DNA from: Pseudomonadota bacterium
Lineage (GTDB): Bacteria > Pseudomonadota > Gammaproteobacteria > UBA4575
NCBI GenBank assembly: GCA_009839635.1
Contig: VXPJ01000093.1
Coordinates: 1 to 6,625 of the forward strand
DNA: 6,625 nt
Direction: 5' to 3'
Position numbers and translations under genes: made by a program. Below, piece by piece: positions 1-6,093 of this stretch (position 1 is the first letter of the stretch; every line of letters starts with the position of its first letter). The notes beneath the pieces are model-generated. The model did not search any database. It was not told the origin of the DNA and saw nothing but the letters and a program-made list of their open reading frames with translations.

Positions 1-193
1 AATGGCCCTGGGTACGACCCTGGAGCTGCTGCCTGAAATCCCGGATTCCTGCCATGTGGTGACTGAAAGCGGTATTCATACAAAAGAAGACATTGCCATT
101 ATGACAGGAAAGGGCGTCAACTCTTTTCTTGTGGGCGAAGCCCTGATGGTGGCCGAGGCGCCGGGTGCGAAACTGAAGGAGCTGTTTTTCTAG
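1..193 (+). CDS. trpC: Indole-3-glycerol phosphate synthase, C-terminal end (partial)
   Basis: This is the last 63 codons of TrpC, the cytoplasmic TIM-barrel enzyme that closes the indole ring in tryptophan synthesis by converting CdRP to indole-3-glycerol phosphate. The 5' end lies outside the window. The visible part matches the family's final beta-alpha units: TTLELLPEIP, then VTESGIHTKEDI (the strand and helix with the conserved E-S-G-I phosphate-binding region), then GVNSFLVGEALM and a terminal helix ending KLKELFF. The TAG stop at 191-193 is at the usual family end, and there is no fusion to a TrpF domain. The same reading frame stays open for about 60 more codons after the stop but lacks an ATG and resembles nothing. 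No intrinsic terminator follows. Upstream trpG and trpD are expected but not visible. Confidence 0.95.
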   Translation, partial: MALGTTLELLPEIPDSCHVVTESGIHTKEDIAIMTGKGVNSFLVGEALMVAEAPGAKLKELFF

Positions 194-436
194 AAATGCG
201 TCATCTTTCGAAACCTGTCGGCCATTATCTTTGAAGCCGGCTGCAGCAGCAAAACCGGTAACCCTCATCTTTTGACGATTTGTTTTCCCTGCGTTCAGGA
301 AGCGCTGGACCGTTCTGGATACGGTATTTGCCTTGGCCCCTGCGGCCTCTTGAGGGGAAGAATCGCTTACAGATGATTTTAGCCTGCTCCAAGTTGGTAA
401 AATGATGCCCAGGGATATATTGGATACAGGACGCAT

Positions 437-1447
437 ATGCGGGCTATGGTGCTGAACGCCGTCGGGCAGCCTCTTGAGCAGGTTGAATTGCCGACACCCC
501 AACCCAAGGCAAAAGAAGTACTGGTCAAGGTTTTGGCATGCGGTGTGTGCAGAACAGATTTGCACTTGGTGGATGGCGAGTTGCCCGATGTGCCCACGCC
601 CATCATTCCCGGGCACGAAATTGTCGGAGAAGTCGTCGGTGCCGGGACCGGCGTGCCGTCGGGACTGGTTGGCAGCCTGGTCGGTATCCCGTGGCTTGGA
701 TGGACATGCGGGGATTGCAGGTTTTGTCAAATTGACAGGGAAAATTTGTGCGATCAGGCGCGATTTACCGGGTACCAGCTGGATGGCGGCTACTGCGACT
801 ACACGCTTGCAGATCACCGGTATTGTATTCCCATCGCCCGTGAAAGCAGCGCCATTGAGACAGCGCCGTTATTGTGTGCAGGCCTGATTGGCTACCGGTG
901 TTTGAAAACTGCGGATGCATTATGCCGGAAAAACCAGAAGATCGGCATATTCGGTTTCGGTGCAGCCGCACATATTCTTGCCCAAGTCATCGTTAACCGT
1001 GGCAGCAAGTTTTATGCATTCACACGACCGGGCGATCTGGATGCACAGCAGTTTGCGGAACAACTGGGTGCGGCCTGGGCAGGAGACTCGAACCAGACCC
1101 TGCCGGATGAACTGGACAGCGCAATTATTTTTGCGCCCGTGGGAAATCTGGTCCCGCAAGCCCTGCACAGTCTGCGCAAGGGCGGTGCCGTGGTGTGCGG
1201 CGGGATCCATATGAGTCATATCCCGTCCTTTCCATATGCAGCGCTTTGGGGCGAGCGACAAATCAGTTCGGTTGCAAATCTGACGAGACGGGATGGAATA
1301 GAGTTTTTCGAGTCTGTCGGACAAATGCCAGTGCACACCCATGTCCATCCATATCCCCTGACCGATGCCAATCGGGCGCTGGAGGATTTGCGTTGTGGAA
1401 AACTGAACGGCGCCGCCGTATTACGTGTTCAGGAAAACGATGCATAG
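437..1447 (+). CDS. Zinc-dependent alcohol dehydrogenase, medium-chain (MDR) family
   Basis: A 336-residue NAD(P)-dependent, zinc-binding alcohol dehydrogenase, predicted to be cytoplasmic and to interconvert alcohols and aldehydes. The GroES-like catalytic half carries C38 (CGVCRTDLH) and G59-H60-E61, with C147 as the probable third catalytic-zinc ligand. The structural zinc lobe has C91, C94, C97 and C105. The Rossmann half begins near residue 168 with the motif GFGAAAH (173-179), where Ala replaces the last Gly of the usual GxGxxG. That motif and the length of about 330 residues point to the subfamily modelled as adh_fam_2 (TIGR02822), related to AdhA/AdhP, rather than classical class III enzymes. 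The ATG at 437 is preceded by AGGA (428-431) at 5 nt spacing. It stands alone, 243 bp after trpC and 202 bp before the hemerythrin gene. Substrate cannot be read from the sequence. The family call is firm, the specificity is unknown. Confidence 0.92.
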   Translation: MRAMVLNAVGQPLEQVELPTPQPKAKEVLVKVLACGVCRTDLHLVDGELPDVPTPIIPGHEIVGEVVGAGTGVPSGLVGSLVGIPWLGWTCGDCRFCQIDRENLCDQARFTGYQLDGGYCDYTLADHRYCIPIARESSAIETAPLLCAGLIGYRCLKTADALCRKNQKIGIFGFGAAAHILAQVIVNRGSKFYAFTRPGDLDAQQFAEQLGAAWAGDSNQTLPDELDSAIIFAPVGNLVPQALHSLRKGGAVVCGGIHMSHIPSFPYAALWGERQISSVANLTRRDGIEFFESVGQMPVHTHVHPYPLTDANRALEDLRCGKLNGAAVLRVQENDA

Positions 1448-1649
1448 CCTTGCAGGTCATCTCCTGGGCTTTGCCGGAGTCGGGCGCGGTACCGGGACGT
1501 GCAGCATTGGCAATACCCGGAAAAGGCTTGATATGTCGAAGATCAGAAACACGATCGGGGCACAAAAGGGACTGGCTTGCTTTTTTTGCACAGTGTCCCG
1601 GGTTAAGCTCATGAAACGATCACTTTCGAGATGACGATGCATACCTGCC

Positions 1650-2192
1650 ATGCAAGCGATACTTGAAAAGCTGCATAACGATCATATCAATTTCGACAGG
1701 CTTCTAGGCATTCTGGAAGGCCAGCTGCGTTTGCTGGAAGACGGTGAGGTGTCTGATCTCGGTACAGCTTTGGATGCAGCCAGGTATATGAAGGAATACC
1801 CTGATTATGTCCATCACCCGATCGAGAACACCATTTTCAACCATTTCCTGACACATTACGGGCAGGCGCACGAGCACATACACGACCTGCTTCTTGAGCA
1901 TGATGACATGCCCCAGCTTACGGACAGGCTTTTTGAAGCTTTACAGAATGCCTTGGCAGGGTTTCCCCAGGAAAGGGAAGAGCTTTGTGCAATTTTGGGA
2001 GAATACATCTCCATACAGAGAAAGCATATTGATCGCGAAGAGGCCTACGTATATCCCATGATTAATGCCAAATTCAACGAAAAAGATTGGCAGCAAGTTG
2101 ACAGGGTTATCGATAAGGTCGAAGACCCGCTGTTCGGGAAGGACGTCCACGAATCCTATCAAAGGTTATTTGCACAGATCATGAACCAATAG
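1650..2192 (+). CDS. Hemerythrin-like HHE domain protein
   Basis: A 180-residue all-helical protein of the hemerythrin/HHE cation-binding family, which forms a four-helix bundle around a non-heme diiron site and binds O2, NO or handles iron and oxidative stress. Candidate ligands lie in the family order: H12 (HNDH near the N terminus), H55/H56 with E59 (HHPIE), H84, then H126 and E130 in HIDREE, followed by YVYPM. A C-terminal helix (roughly 140-178) extends past the core. There is no signal peptide or membrane segment, so it is probably cytoplasmic. The ATG at 1650 is the only ATG in frame after the stop at 1632-1634, yet it has no recognisable Shine-Dalgarno sequence, so translation may be weak or depend on upstream sequence. 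It lies between an alcohol dehydrogenase and an OsmC protein, which fits a redox or stress role but does not prove one. The ligand to the diiron site is O2 or NO only by family analogy. Confidence 0.9.
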   Translation: MQAILEKLHNDHINFDRLLGILEGQLRLLEDGEVSDLGTALDAARYMKEYPDYVHHPIENTIFNHFLTHYGQAHEHIHDLLLEHDDMPQLTDRLFEALQNALAGFPQEREELCAILGEYISIQRKHIDREEAYVYPMINAKFNEKDWQQVDRVIDKVEDPLFGKDVHESYQRLFAQIMNQ

Positions 2193-2265
2193 AGATTCGC
2201 TGGTTGCACGGCATCGGTCTCTTTGTGGCAAGATCAGCCACGTGCAGTCAGGGCAGGTGCAAGCA

Positions 2266-2289
2266 GATAATTTTCATGTTTTTGGGAGG
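2266..2289 (+). promoter_or_regulatory. Candidate -10 box and strong RBS ahead of the OsmC gene
   Basis: GATAAT at 2266-2271 matches the sigma70 -10 consensus in five of six positions and would start a transcript near 2278. No good -35 box sits 16-18 bp upstream, so the promoter part is tentative. GGGAGG at 2284-2289 is a near-perfect Shine-Dalgarno sequence 8 nt before a GTG at 2298, and it decides the start of the OsmC gene as GTG. Confidence 0.45.
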
Positions 2290-2297
2290 CAGGAAAA

Positions 2298-2726
2298 GTG
2301 AAGGTGCGAGTCAGATGGACTGATCACATGAGATTCGAGGCCGAAACAGGCAGTGGACATTCGGTGGTCATGGACGGTCCTCCTGATCATGGTGGTCAAA
2401 ATCTGGCCGCGCGCCCCATGGAAATGATCCTCGTGGGCATGGGTGGATGCAGCGCCTTTGACGTGGTGCACATGCTCAAGAAAGCAAGACAGCCCGTAGA
2501 GAACTGTGAAGTCGAGTTACATGCAGAGCGCGCGGATGCGGTGCCTGCGGTCTTTACCAAGATACACTTGCACTTTATTGTCGCGGGGCCAGACCTTGAT
2601 CACCGGCGTGTCGACCGTGCCATAGCACTATCTGTTGAGAAGTACTGCTCGGTGATCGTGATGTTACGCGACAGCGTCGATATCACCTACGACTATGAAA
2701 TCCTTGCGCAAAATGCTGGTGCCTAG
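2298..2726 (+). CDS. OsmC/Ohr family protein, YhfA-like
   Basis: A 142-residue OsmC-fold protein. The closest relative I recognise is E. coli YhfA: shared blocks include the N-terminal VRW, SGH..MDG, PMEM, GGCSAFDVV, CEVEL..ER, FT.I.LHFIV and EKYCSV. The two cysteines at the OsmC/Ohr redox positions are present, C51 in GGCSA and C117 in KYCSV, and E42 of PMEM is the counterpart of the conserved active-site Glu. OsmC and Ohr members reduce organic hydroperoxides using dihydrolipoyl or similar thiols, but the YhfA branch has no firmly known substrate, so peroxidase activity is inferred. The protein is soluble, with no signal peptide. The start is GTG, supported by GGGAGG 8 nt upstream and by alignment with the YhfA N terminus. 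The stop lies 38 bp before speD in the same direction, so the two genes are probably one transcript. An OsmC-speD-coq7 neighbourhood is common in gammaproteobacteria. Confidence 0.93.
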   Translation: MKVRVRWTDHMRFEAETGSGHSVVMDGPPDHGGQNLAARPMEMILVGMGGCSAFDVVHMLKKARQPVENCEVELHAERADAVPAVFTKIHLHFIVAGPDLDHRRVDRAIALSVEKYCSVIVMLRDSVDITYDYEILAQNAGA

Positions 2727-2764
2727 GGAACCAGCTTCTTGCCCACTGTGTTAGAGCGTCGTAC

Positions 2765-3592
2765 ATGAACACTGATCATACAAAAATCAAACTTCATGGT
2801 TTTAACAATCTCACTAAAACCCTGAGCGTCAACTTTTACAATATCTGTTATGCGCACACCCCGGCAGACCAGCAAGACTATCTGTGCCACATCGATGAGG
2901 CTTACAGCACGAAGCGTCTGCAGCAAGTACTTTGTGAGGTCGTGGACATTATCGGTGCCGATATTTTGAACATGTCGGCGTACGACTATGAGCCTCGCGG
3001 CTCCAGTGTTGCCTGCCTGATCGCCGAAGAACCCGTGTTGCCTACCGCAGTCACGGCCGGTTTGCATGTGAGTAAGCAGGACAAAGCTGTACAGCAGTCC
3101 ACCGTCGCACATCTGGATAAGAGCCACGTGACGGCACACACATATCCCGAAAGTCATCCGGATGACGGCATCAACACAATTCGTGTCGACATGGATATAT
3201 CCACTTGCGGCGAAGTGTCACCACTGGACGCACTGGATTACCTCATTGAGGCCTTCAACGAAGACGTCGTAATCTTGGATTACCGGATTCGGGGCTTTAC
3301 TCGGGATACCCTGGGGCAAAAGCACTACACCGACCATGGAATTGCATCCATACAGGACTTCCTGTCCGAGGAAACAAAACACCAGTACCGGATGATGGAT
3401 ATGAATGTATTGCAGACCAATACATTCCACACCCGAATGAAGCGGCTCGATTTCAGGCTAGGCGATCATTTGTTCGGGGGCTGTGCACACAGATTCCAAA
3501 AGGATGAGTTAACTGCCCTGGAGACGCGATTGAAAAAAGAGATGGATGAAATTTACTTCGGGGCGAGCCCCTTGAGTAATCAGGCCCAGTAG
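2765..3592 (+). CDS. speD: S-adenosylmethionine decarboxylase proenzyme, E. coli type
   Basis: Makes decarboxylated S-adenosylmethionine, the aminopropyl donor for spermidine synthesis. The 275-residue proenzyme is close in length to E. coli SpeD (264) and matches it along its whole length, from KLHGFNNLTK at the N terminus to KEMDEIYFG at the C terminus. Self-cleavage is expected between K119 and S120 in AHLDKSHV, turning S120 (codon 3122-3124) into the pyruvoyl group and giving a beta chain of 119 and an alpha chain of 156 residues. H125 (HTYPESHP) and C148 (STCG) are the processing and catalytic residues, and all are intact. The ATG at 2765 has a modest AGAG (2753-2756) 8 nt upstream. It lies 38 bp after the OsmC gene. 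Its last 13 bp overlap the end of convergent coq7. No speE (spermidine synthase) is seen in the window. Confidence 0.97.
   Translation: MNTDHTKIKLHGFNNLTKTLSVNFYNICYAHTPADQQDYLCHIDEAYSTKRLQQVLCEVVDIIGADILNMSAYDYEPRGSSVACLIAEEPVLPTAVTAGLHVSKQDKAVQQSTVAHLDKSHVTAHTYPESHPDDGINTIRVDMDISTCGEVSPLDALDYLIEAFNEDVVILDYRIRGFTRDTLGQKHYTDHGIASIQDFLSEETKHQYRMMDMNVLQTNTFHTRMKRLDFRLGDHLFGGCAHRFQKDELTALETRLKKEMDEIYFGASPLSNQAQ
3403..3427. repeat. Perfect 10-bp inverted repeat inside speD
   Basis: GAATGTATTG (3403-3412) and CAATACATTC (3418-3427) are exact reverse complements separated by 5 nt (cagac). The mRNA could fold into a 10-bp hairpin within the alpha-chain coding region, over the codons for NVLQTNTF. 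Several of these residues are conserved in SpeD, so the coding constraint explains part of the match. No T-run follows, so it is not an intrinsic terminator. Confidence 0.6.
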
Positions 3593-4221
3593 GCGGTTTT
3601 GGTCATGACCTTGGAGGTAGCCTGCATCAAGTGGCGGGCAAATTTGGGTATCTCGTGAACCCCGGCATCCTGTGCATTTGCATCATGCCTTGCCTCATCA
3701 TCACGTATTCTCTGTAAAATTTCCTGACTCTTTTTGTCATTTTCAGGCAGGCGGGAAAGGTGTTTGTCAAGATGCCGTACAACCTGTTTTTCCGTTTCTG
3801 AAACAAAGCCCAGGCTCCATTGATCGCCAAGCAATCCGACAGTAGCGCCGATGGCATACGAGCCAAGGTACCATGCCGGTGCTAGGGCGCTTGGGCGGTC
3901 GTTGAGTTCGGTTAGTCTTTTCTTGCACCAATCAAGATGGGCCTGCTCTTCTCGTGCACAGTCTTGCATGTGCTGTTTGACTTTTTCGTCTCGCGCAGTG
4001 TATGCCTGTCCGTGATAGAGGCCCTGGGCGGCGACTTCTCCGGCATGGTTCACACGCATCAGGCGGGCAGACACTTTTTTGTCACGTGCCTGCAAGCCGT
4101 CTTCCATGAGTACATGATCGTCAGAACTGGCGTTGGGACCCATTCCAAGCATGCTGAACATGGCTCGGATACCGCTTTCAGTATGAGACAAAAAGTGGTC
4201 AAGTGTACTGTGCTCACGCAT
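3580..4221 (-). CDS. coq7: 3-demethoxyubiquinol 3-hydroxylase (Coq7, diiron monooxygenase)
   Basis: Coq7 carries out the last ring hydroxylation in ubiquinone synthesis, turning demethoxyubiquinol into its 5-hydroxy (demethyl) form at the inner face of the membrane. The 213-residue protein has the full diiron carboxylate set of the ferritin-like fold: E62 (NHAGEVAAQ), E92 and H95 (EEQAHL), E144 (SETEKQV), and E176 and H179 (DDEARHD). It keeps the family ending TKTAYW. The middle segment 118-140 (LGSYAIGATVGLLGDQWSLGF) is the hydrophobic part that inserts into the membrane surface near the quinone. The ATG at 4221 overlaps the stop of the GlcF-like gene by 8 nt (ATGCGTGA), implying translational coupling. 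The 3' end overlaps speD tail-to-tail by 13 bp. It requires O2, so the host respires aerobically at least part of the time. Confidence 0.96.
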   Translation of the reverse strand: MREHSTLDHFLSHTESGIRAMFSMLGMGPNASSDDHVLMEDGLQARDKKVSARLMRVNHAGEVAAQGLYHGQAYTARDEKVKQHMQDCAREEQAHLDWCKKRLTELNDRPSALAPAWYLGSYAIGATVGLLGDQWSLGFVSETEKQVVRHLDKHLSRLPENDKKSQEILQRIRDDEARHDANAQDAGVHEIPKFARHLMQATSKVMTKTAYWA

Positions 4222-5554
4222 GCCCTGAGTATATCAATTGCCCGGCAAGAAGTTGTATTGGATGACAAACCACAACGGCAGCATTCATTTTTGAGAGTTG
4301 TGCCCTGAAATGCAAAGCACAACCGATATTGGGTGTTACCAGATAGGCAGCACCGCTATGCACGACTTCTGTGATGATGTTCTGGCTTAGGCGGTCTGCA
4401 TGTTCGGTCTGAAAAAGCACATTCAGGCCTCCCGCTCCACAACATGCCGAATTATCCTGAAGCTTTTCAAGCCGGATTCCGGGTATCGCATGGAGCAGCT
4501 TTTCCACTACCTGGGCATCACTGCCGATCTGTCTTTGCGTGCAGGGGGTGTGGACAAACACTTTTTTCGGCAATGGCCGGAAATTCAGGGCCTGCCTTTC
4601 GAAATGTTCAACGGTAAACGAACAGATGTCCTTATGACGGCTTGCCAGTTCGGCGGAAAGTGGGCTGTTTAGCAGTTCCGGGTATCGATCTATCTGTGAA
4701 GCACAGCCTGTAGCCAAGGAGATCAAGGCATCAATATCTTGGCCCTTGAATGTGTCATAGAATTTCTGGATAAGTTTTCTTGCGGTGCGTGGGTCCCCGT
4801 TGTGTTGGTGCAAGGCTCCGCAACAATGAGTCTGCGGGAAACGCACCGTTTCAAACTGCAGGGCCCGTAAAACTGTTTCAGCAGCTGGAAGTGCAGCGTC
4901 TGAAAAAATGTCACCGGCGCATGACTCTATCCGTGCAACCCTTTCTTTTGGTACACGACCAGCTGCGGACGGGACGGTGAAACGGATCTTGTTTGGTCGG
5001 GGGATCAAGGTAGCCACACGCAGCAGGTGCGGGAAGCGCACTGCTGCCTTTTTCACTAGGCGGTCTATTCTCAGAGCATGGTAGATACGCAACATGCTCT
5101 TCATGAATTTTCGGATTCCGGTTTTACTTAATGTGACCAGCAGCAGTGACCGTGCGATCCGATAGCGCAATGTATGCTGTTGGCCTGTGATGTCACGACC
5201 GGCATCCAGAATTTTTGCGTAGTCCACTTTTGTCGGGCAAACGGACATGCAGTTCATGCACGCCAGGCATTGATCGAGGTGGTTTACCAAGGCGGGGCTG
5301 GGTGACAATTTTTCTTCATGCAAGGCCCGCACCAAGGCAATGCGGCCACGCGGGGATTCCGCTTCATTTCTTGTAACAGAGTAAGTTGGGCAGTGCGGCA
5401 AGCACAGCCCACACATCACACATTTGTCTGTTGCGGCAATGATGTCTTTGTTTTCAAACCTGGTTGCTAGCATGGTGCTATTGCGGAAACTTGAAGGTCT
5501 TAGGGGAGTAAGGCTTGGCTCATGTATGAATTGCCGGTAGCTGATTTTATGCAT
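4214..5554 (-). CDS. Two-[4Fe-4S] CCG-domain iron-sulfur protein, GlcF/LutA-like
   Basis: A 446-residue relative of the iron-sulfur subunit of glycolate oxidase (GlcF) and similar 2-hydroxyacid or glycerol-3-phosphate dehydrogenase subunits, which pass electrons towards quinones. Two ferredoxin motifs bind [4Fe-4S] clusters: C45, C48, C51 with C55-P, and C96, C99, C102 with C106-P. A basic linker of about 100 residues follows. Two CCG (cysteine-rich) domains come next: the first with C212, C244-C245-G and C284, the second with C338, C371-C372-G and C412 (NIGC). No FAD-binding GlcD or GlcE partner is in the window, so the substrate is unknown. The start is uncertain: ATG 5554 gives a 27-residue leader unlike the family, and ATG 5473 (M28) puts the first cluster cysteine 18 residues in, as is usual. 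Neither has a clear Shine-Dalgarno sequence. It leads coq7 with an 8-nt overlap and is divergent from the ferredoxin gene. Confidence 0.88.
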   Translation of the reverse strand: MHKISYRQFIHEPSLTPLRPSSFRNSTMLATRFENKDIIAATDKCVMCGLCLPHCPTYSVTRNEAESPRGRIALVRALHEEKLSPSPALVNHLDQCLACMNCMSVCPTKVDYAKILDAGRDITGQQHTLRYRIARSLLLVTLSKTGIRKFMKSMLRIYHALRIDRLVKKAAVRFPHLLRVATLIPRPNKIRFTVPSAAGRVPKERVARIESCAGDIFSDAALPAAETVLRALQFETVRFPQTHCCGALHQHNGDPRTARKLIQKFYDTFKGQDIDALISLATGCASQIDRYPELLNSPLSAELASRHKDICSFTVEHFERQALNFRPLPKKVFVHTPCTQRQIGSDAQVVEKLLHAIPGIRLEKLQDNSACCGAGGLNVLFQTEHADRLSQNIITEVVHSGAAYLVTPNIGCALHFRAQLSKMNAAVVVCHPIQLLAGQLIYSGHA

Positions 5555-5644
5555 GCAGCCGTAAGGTGCTTCGAAAATACATGCGCACTCGCTGTTTTAG
5601 GTTATCGTGCTGTACCTGAACAAGAAACAGGATGGCAGTTTAGT

Positions 5645-5663
5645 ATTGGTACCAGTGTATAAT
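5645..5663 (+). promoter_or_regulatory. Perfect -10 box with adjacent palindrome, ferredoxin promoter
   Basis: TATAAT at 5658-5663 is a perfect -10 element in the 148-bp divergent gap between the GlcF-like gene and the ferredoxin gene. It would start a transcript near 5670, about 33 nt ahead of the ferredoxin ATG. No convincing -35 box is found 16-18 bp upstream. The 8-bp palindrome TGGTACCA (5647-5654) sits just upstream of the -10 and could be an activator or repressor site. Only the -10 is solid. Confidence 0.5.
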
Positions 5664-5702
5664 TAAAACGTGGTTATGGATAATCCGTGACAGAGATCAG
5701 CC

Positions 5703-6008
5703 ATGTCTTTTTATAAACGTCATCTCTTTATGTGTGTGAATCATCGGGAGGACAAACCCTGCTGCCAGGACCATGGGGCTGCAGAGTTACGCACATATGC
5801 CAAAAACCGGACAAAAGAGCTAGGCATTGCAAAACAGGGTGGGGTGCGTGTGAATCGGGCAGGTTGTCTGGACCGCTGTGATGAAGGCCCCATTGCCGTG
5901 GTTTATCCCGACGCCGTTTGGTACACCTACAGGGATGAAAGTGATCTCGATGAAATCATTACCAAGCACCTTATTGGCGGCGATATCGTTGACCGTCTGA
6001 GAATCTGA
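5703..6008 (+). CDS. Thioredoxin-like [2Fe-2S] ferredoxin domain protein
   Basis: A 101-residue stand-alone protein of the thioredoxin-like [2Fe-2S] ferredoxin group (COG3411 type), the same fold as the ferredoxin modules of NuoE and of [FeFe] or NAD-reducing hydrogenases. The likely cluster ligands are C11 (FMCVNHR), C21 of the C20-C21 pair, C55 and C59 (AGCLDRCDEGP). The block GPIAVVYPDAVWYTY is the family signature after the last cysteine. It is expected to be a soluble one-electron carrier, with no partner known. It is divergent from the GlcF-like iron-sulfur gene, so a shared electron-transfer role is plausible but unproven. The ATG at 5703 has only a weak AGAG (5692-5695) upstream, and the predicted promoter lies in the gap. 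A stem-loop follows its stop within 5 nt. Confidence 0.9.
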   Translation: MSFYKRHLFMCVNHREDKPCCQDHGAAELRTYAKNRTKELGIAKQGGVRVNRAGCLDRCDEGPIAVVYPDAVWYTYRDESDLDEIITKHLIGGDIVDRLRI

Positions 6009-6012
6009 CCCT

Positions 6013-6038
6013 CCATATACCCATATAGGGGTGTATGG
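6013..6038 (+). repeat. Stem-loop just after the ferredoxin gene
   Basis: CCATATACCC (6013-6022) pairs with GGGTGTATGG (6029-6038) over 10 bp with one G-U pair and a 6-nt loop (atatag). It begins 5 nt after the TGA stop. No T-run follows, so it may stabilise the mRNA 3' end or aid Rho-dependent termination rather than act as an intrinsic terminator. Confidence 0.55.
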
Positions 6039-6058
6039 CAAAATTCCTCAAAAATTAG

Positions 6059-6087
6059 TTGACAGTAATATATAAATATTAGAAAAT
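6059..6087 (+). promoter_or_regulatory. Candidate sigma70 promoter of the predicted small RNA
   Basis: TTGACA (6059-6064) is a perfect -35 box. GAAAAT (6082-6087) lies exactly 17 bp downstream and matches the -10 consensus in four of six positions. The surrounding DNA is very AT-rich compared with the genes around it. Transcription would start near 6094. No protein-coding frame begins downstream before the terminator at 6154-6186, so the promoter appears to serve a short untranslated RNA. Confidence 0.55.
6066..6081. promoter_or_regulatory. 6-4-6 palindrome filling the -35/-10 spacer (possible operator)
   Basis: TAATAT (6066-6071) and ATATTA (6076-6081) are exact inverted repeats with a 4-bp spacer (ataa). 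Apart from the single base after the -35, the dyad fills the promoter spacer and abuts the -10. This position suits a dimeric repressor or a MerR-like activator. AT-rich DNA makes such dyads easier to get by chance, so this is tentative. Confidence 0.4.
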
Positions 6088-6093
6088 GCGCAT

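Noticed and set aside
337..357. CCCCT/AGGGG hairpin in the gap between trpC and the dehydrogenase
   Set aside because: The stem is only 5 bp with an 11-nt loop and no T-run, so it does not support a terminator call.
194..376. Open frame of about 60 codons continuing in frame after the trpC TAG stop
   Set aside because: It has no ATG or GTG start with an RBS and resembles no family, and TrpC already ends at its usual residue. An open run of this length is expected by chance a few percent of the time.
1492..1520. Imperfect hairpin CCGGG/CCCGG after the dehydrogenase gene
   Set aside because: The stem is short with internal mismatches and is followed by AAAAGG, not T. It could be chance, and no terminator can be claimed.
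1580..1587. T-run (seven T after GC) at the end of the 1448-1649 gap
   Set aside because: No inverted repeat immediately precedes it, so it is not an intrinsic terminator.
1425..1634. Short frame overlapping the end of the dehydrogenase gene, ending near 1634
   Set aside because: No RBS, no recognisable motif, and half of it lies in another frame of a clear gene.
2225..2241. GTGGC/GCCAC hairpin between the hemerythrin and OsmC genes
   Set aside because: Only 5 bp with a 7-nt loop and no T-run. It is too weak to call as terminator or operator.
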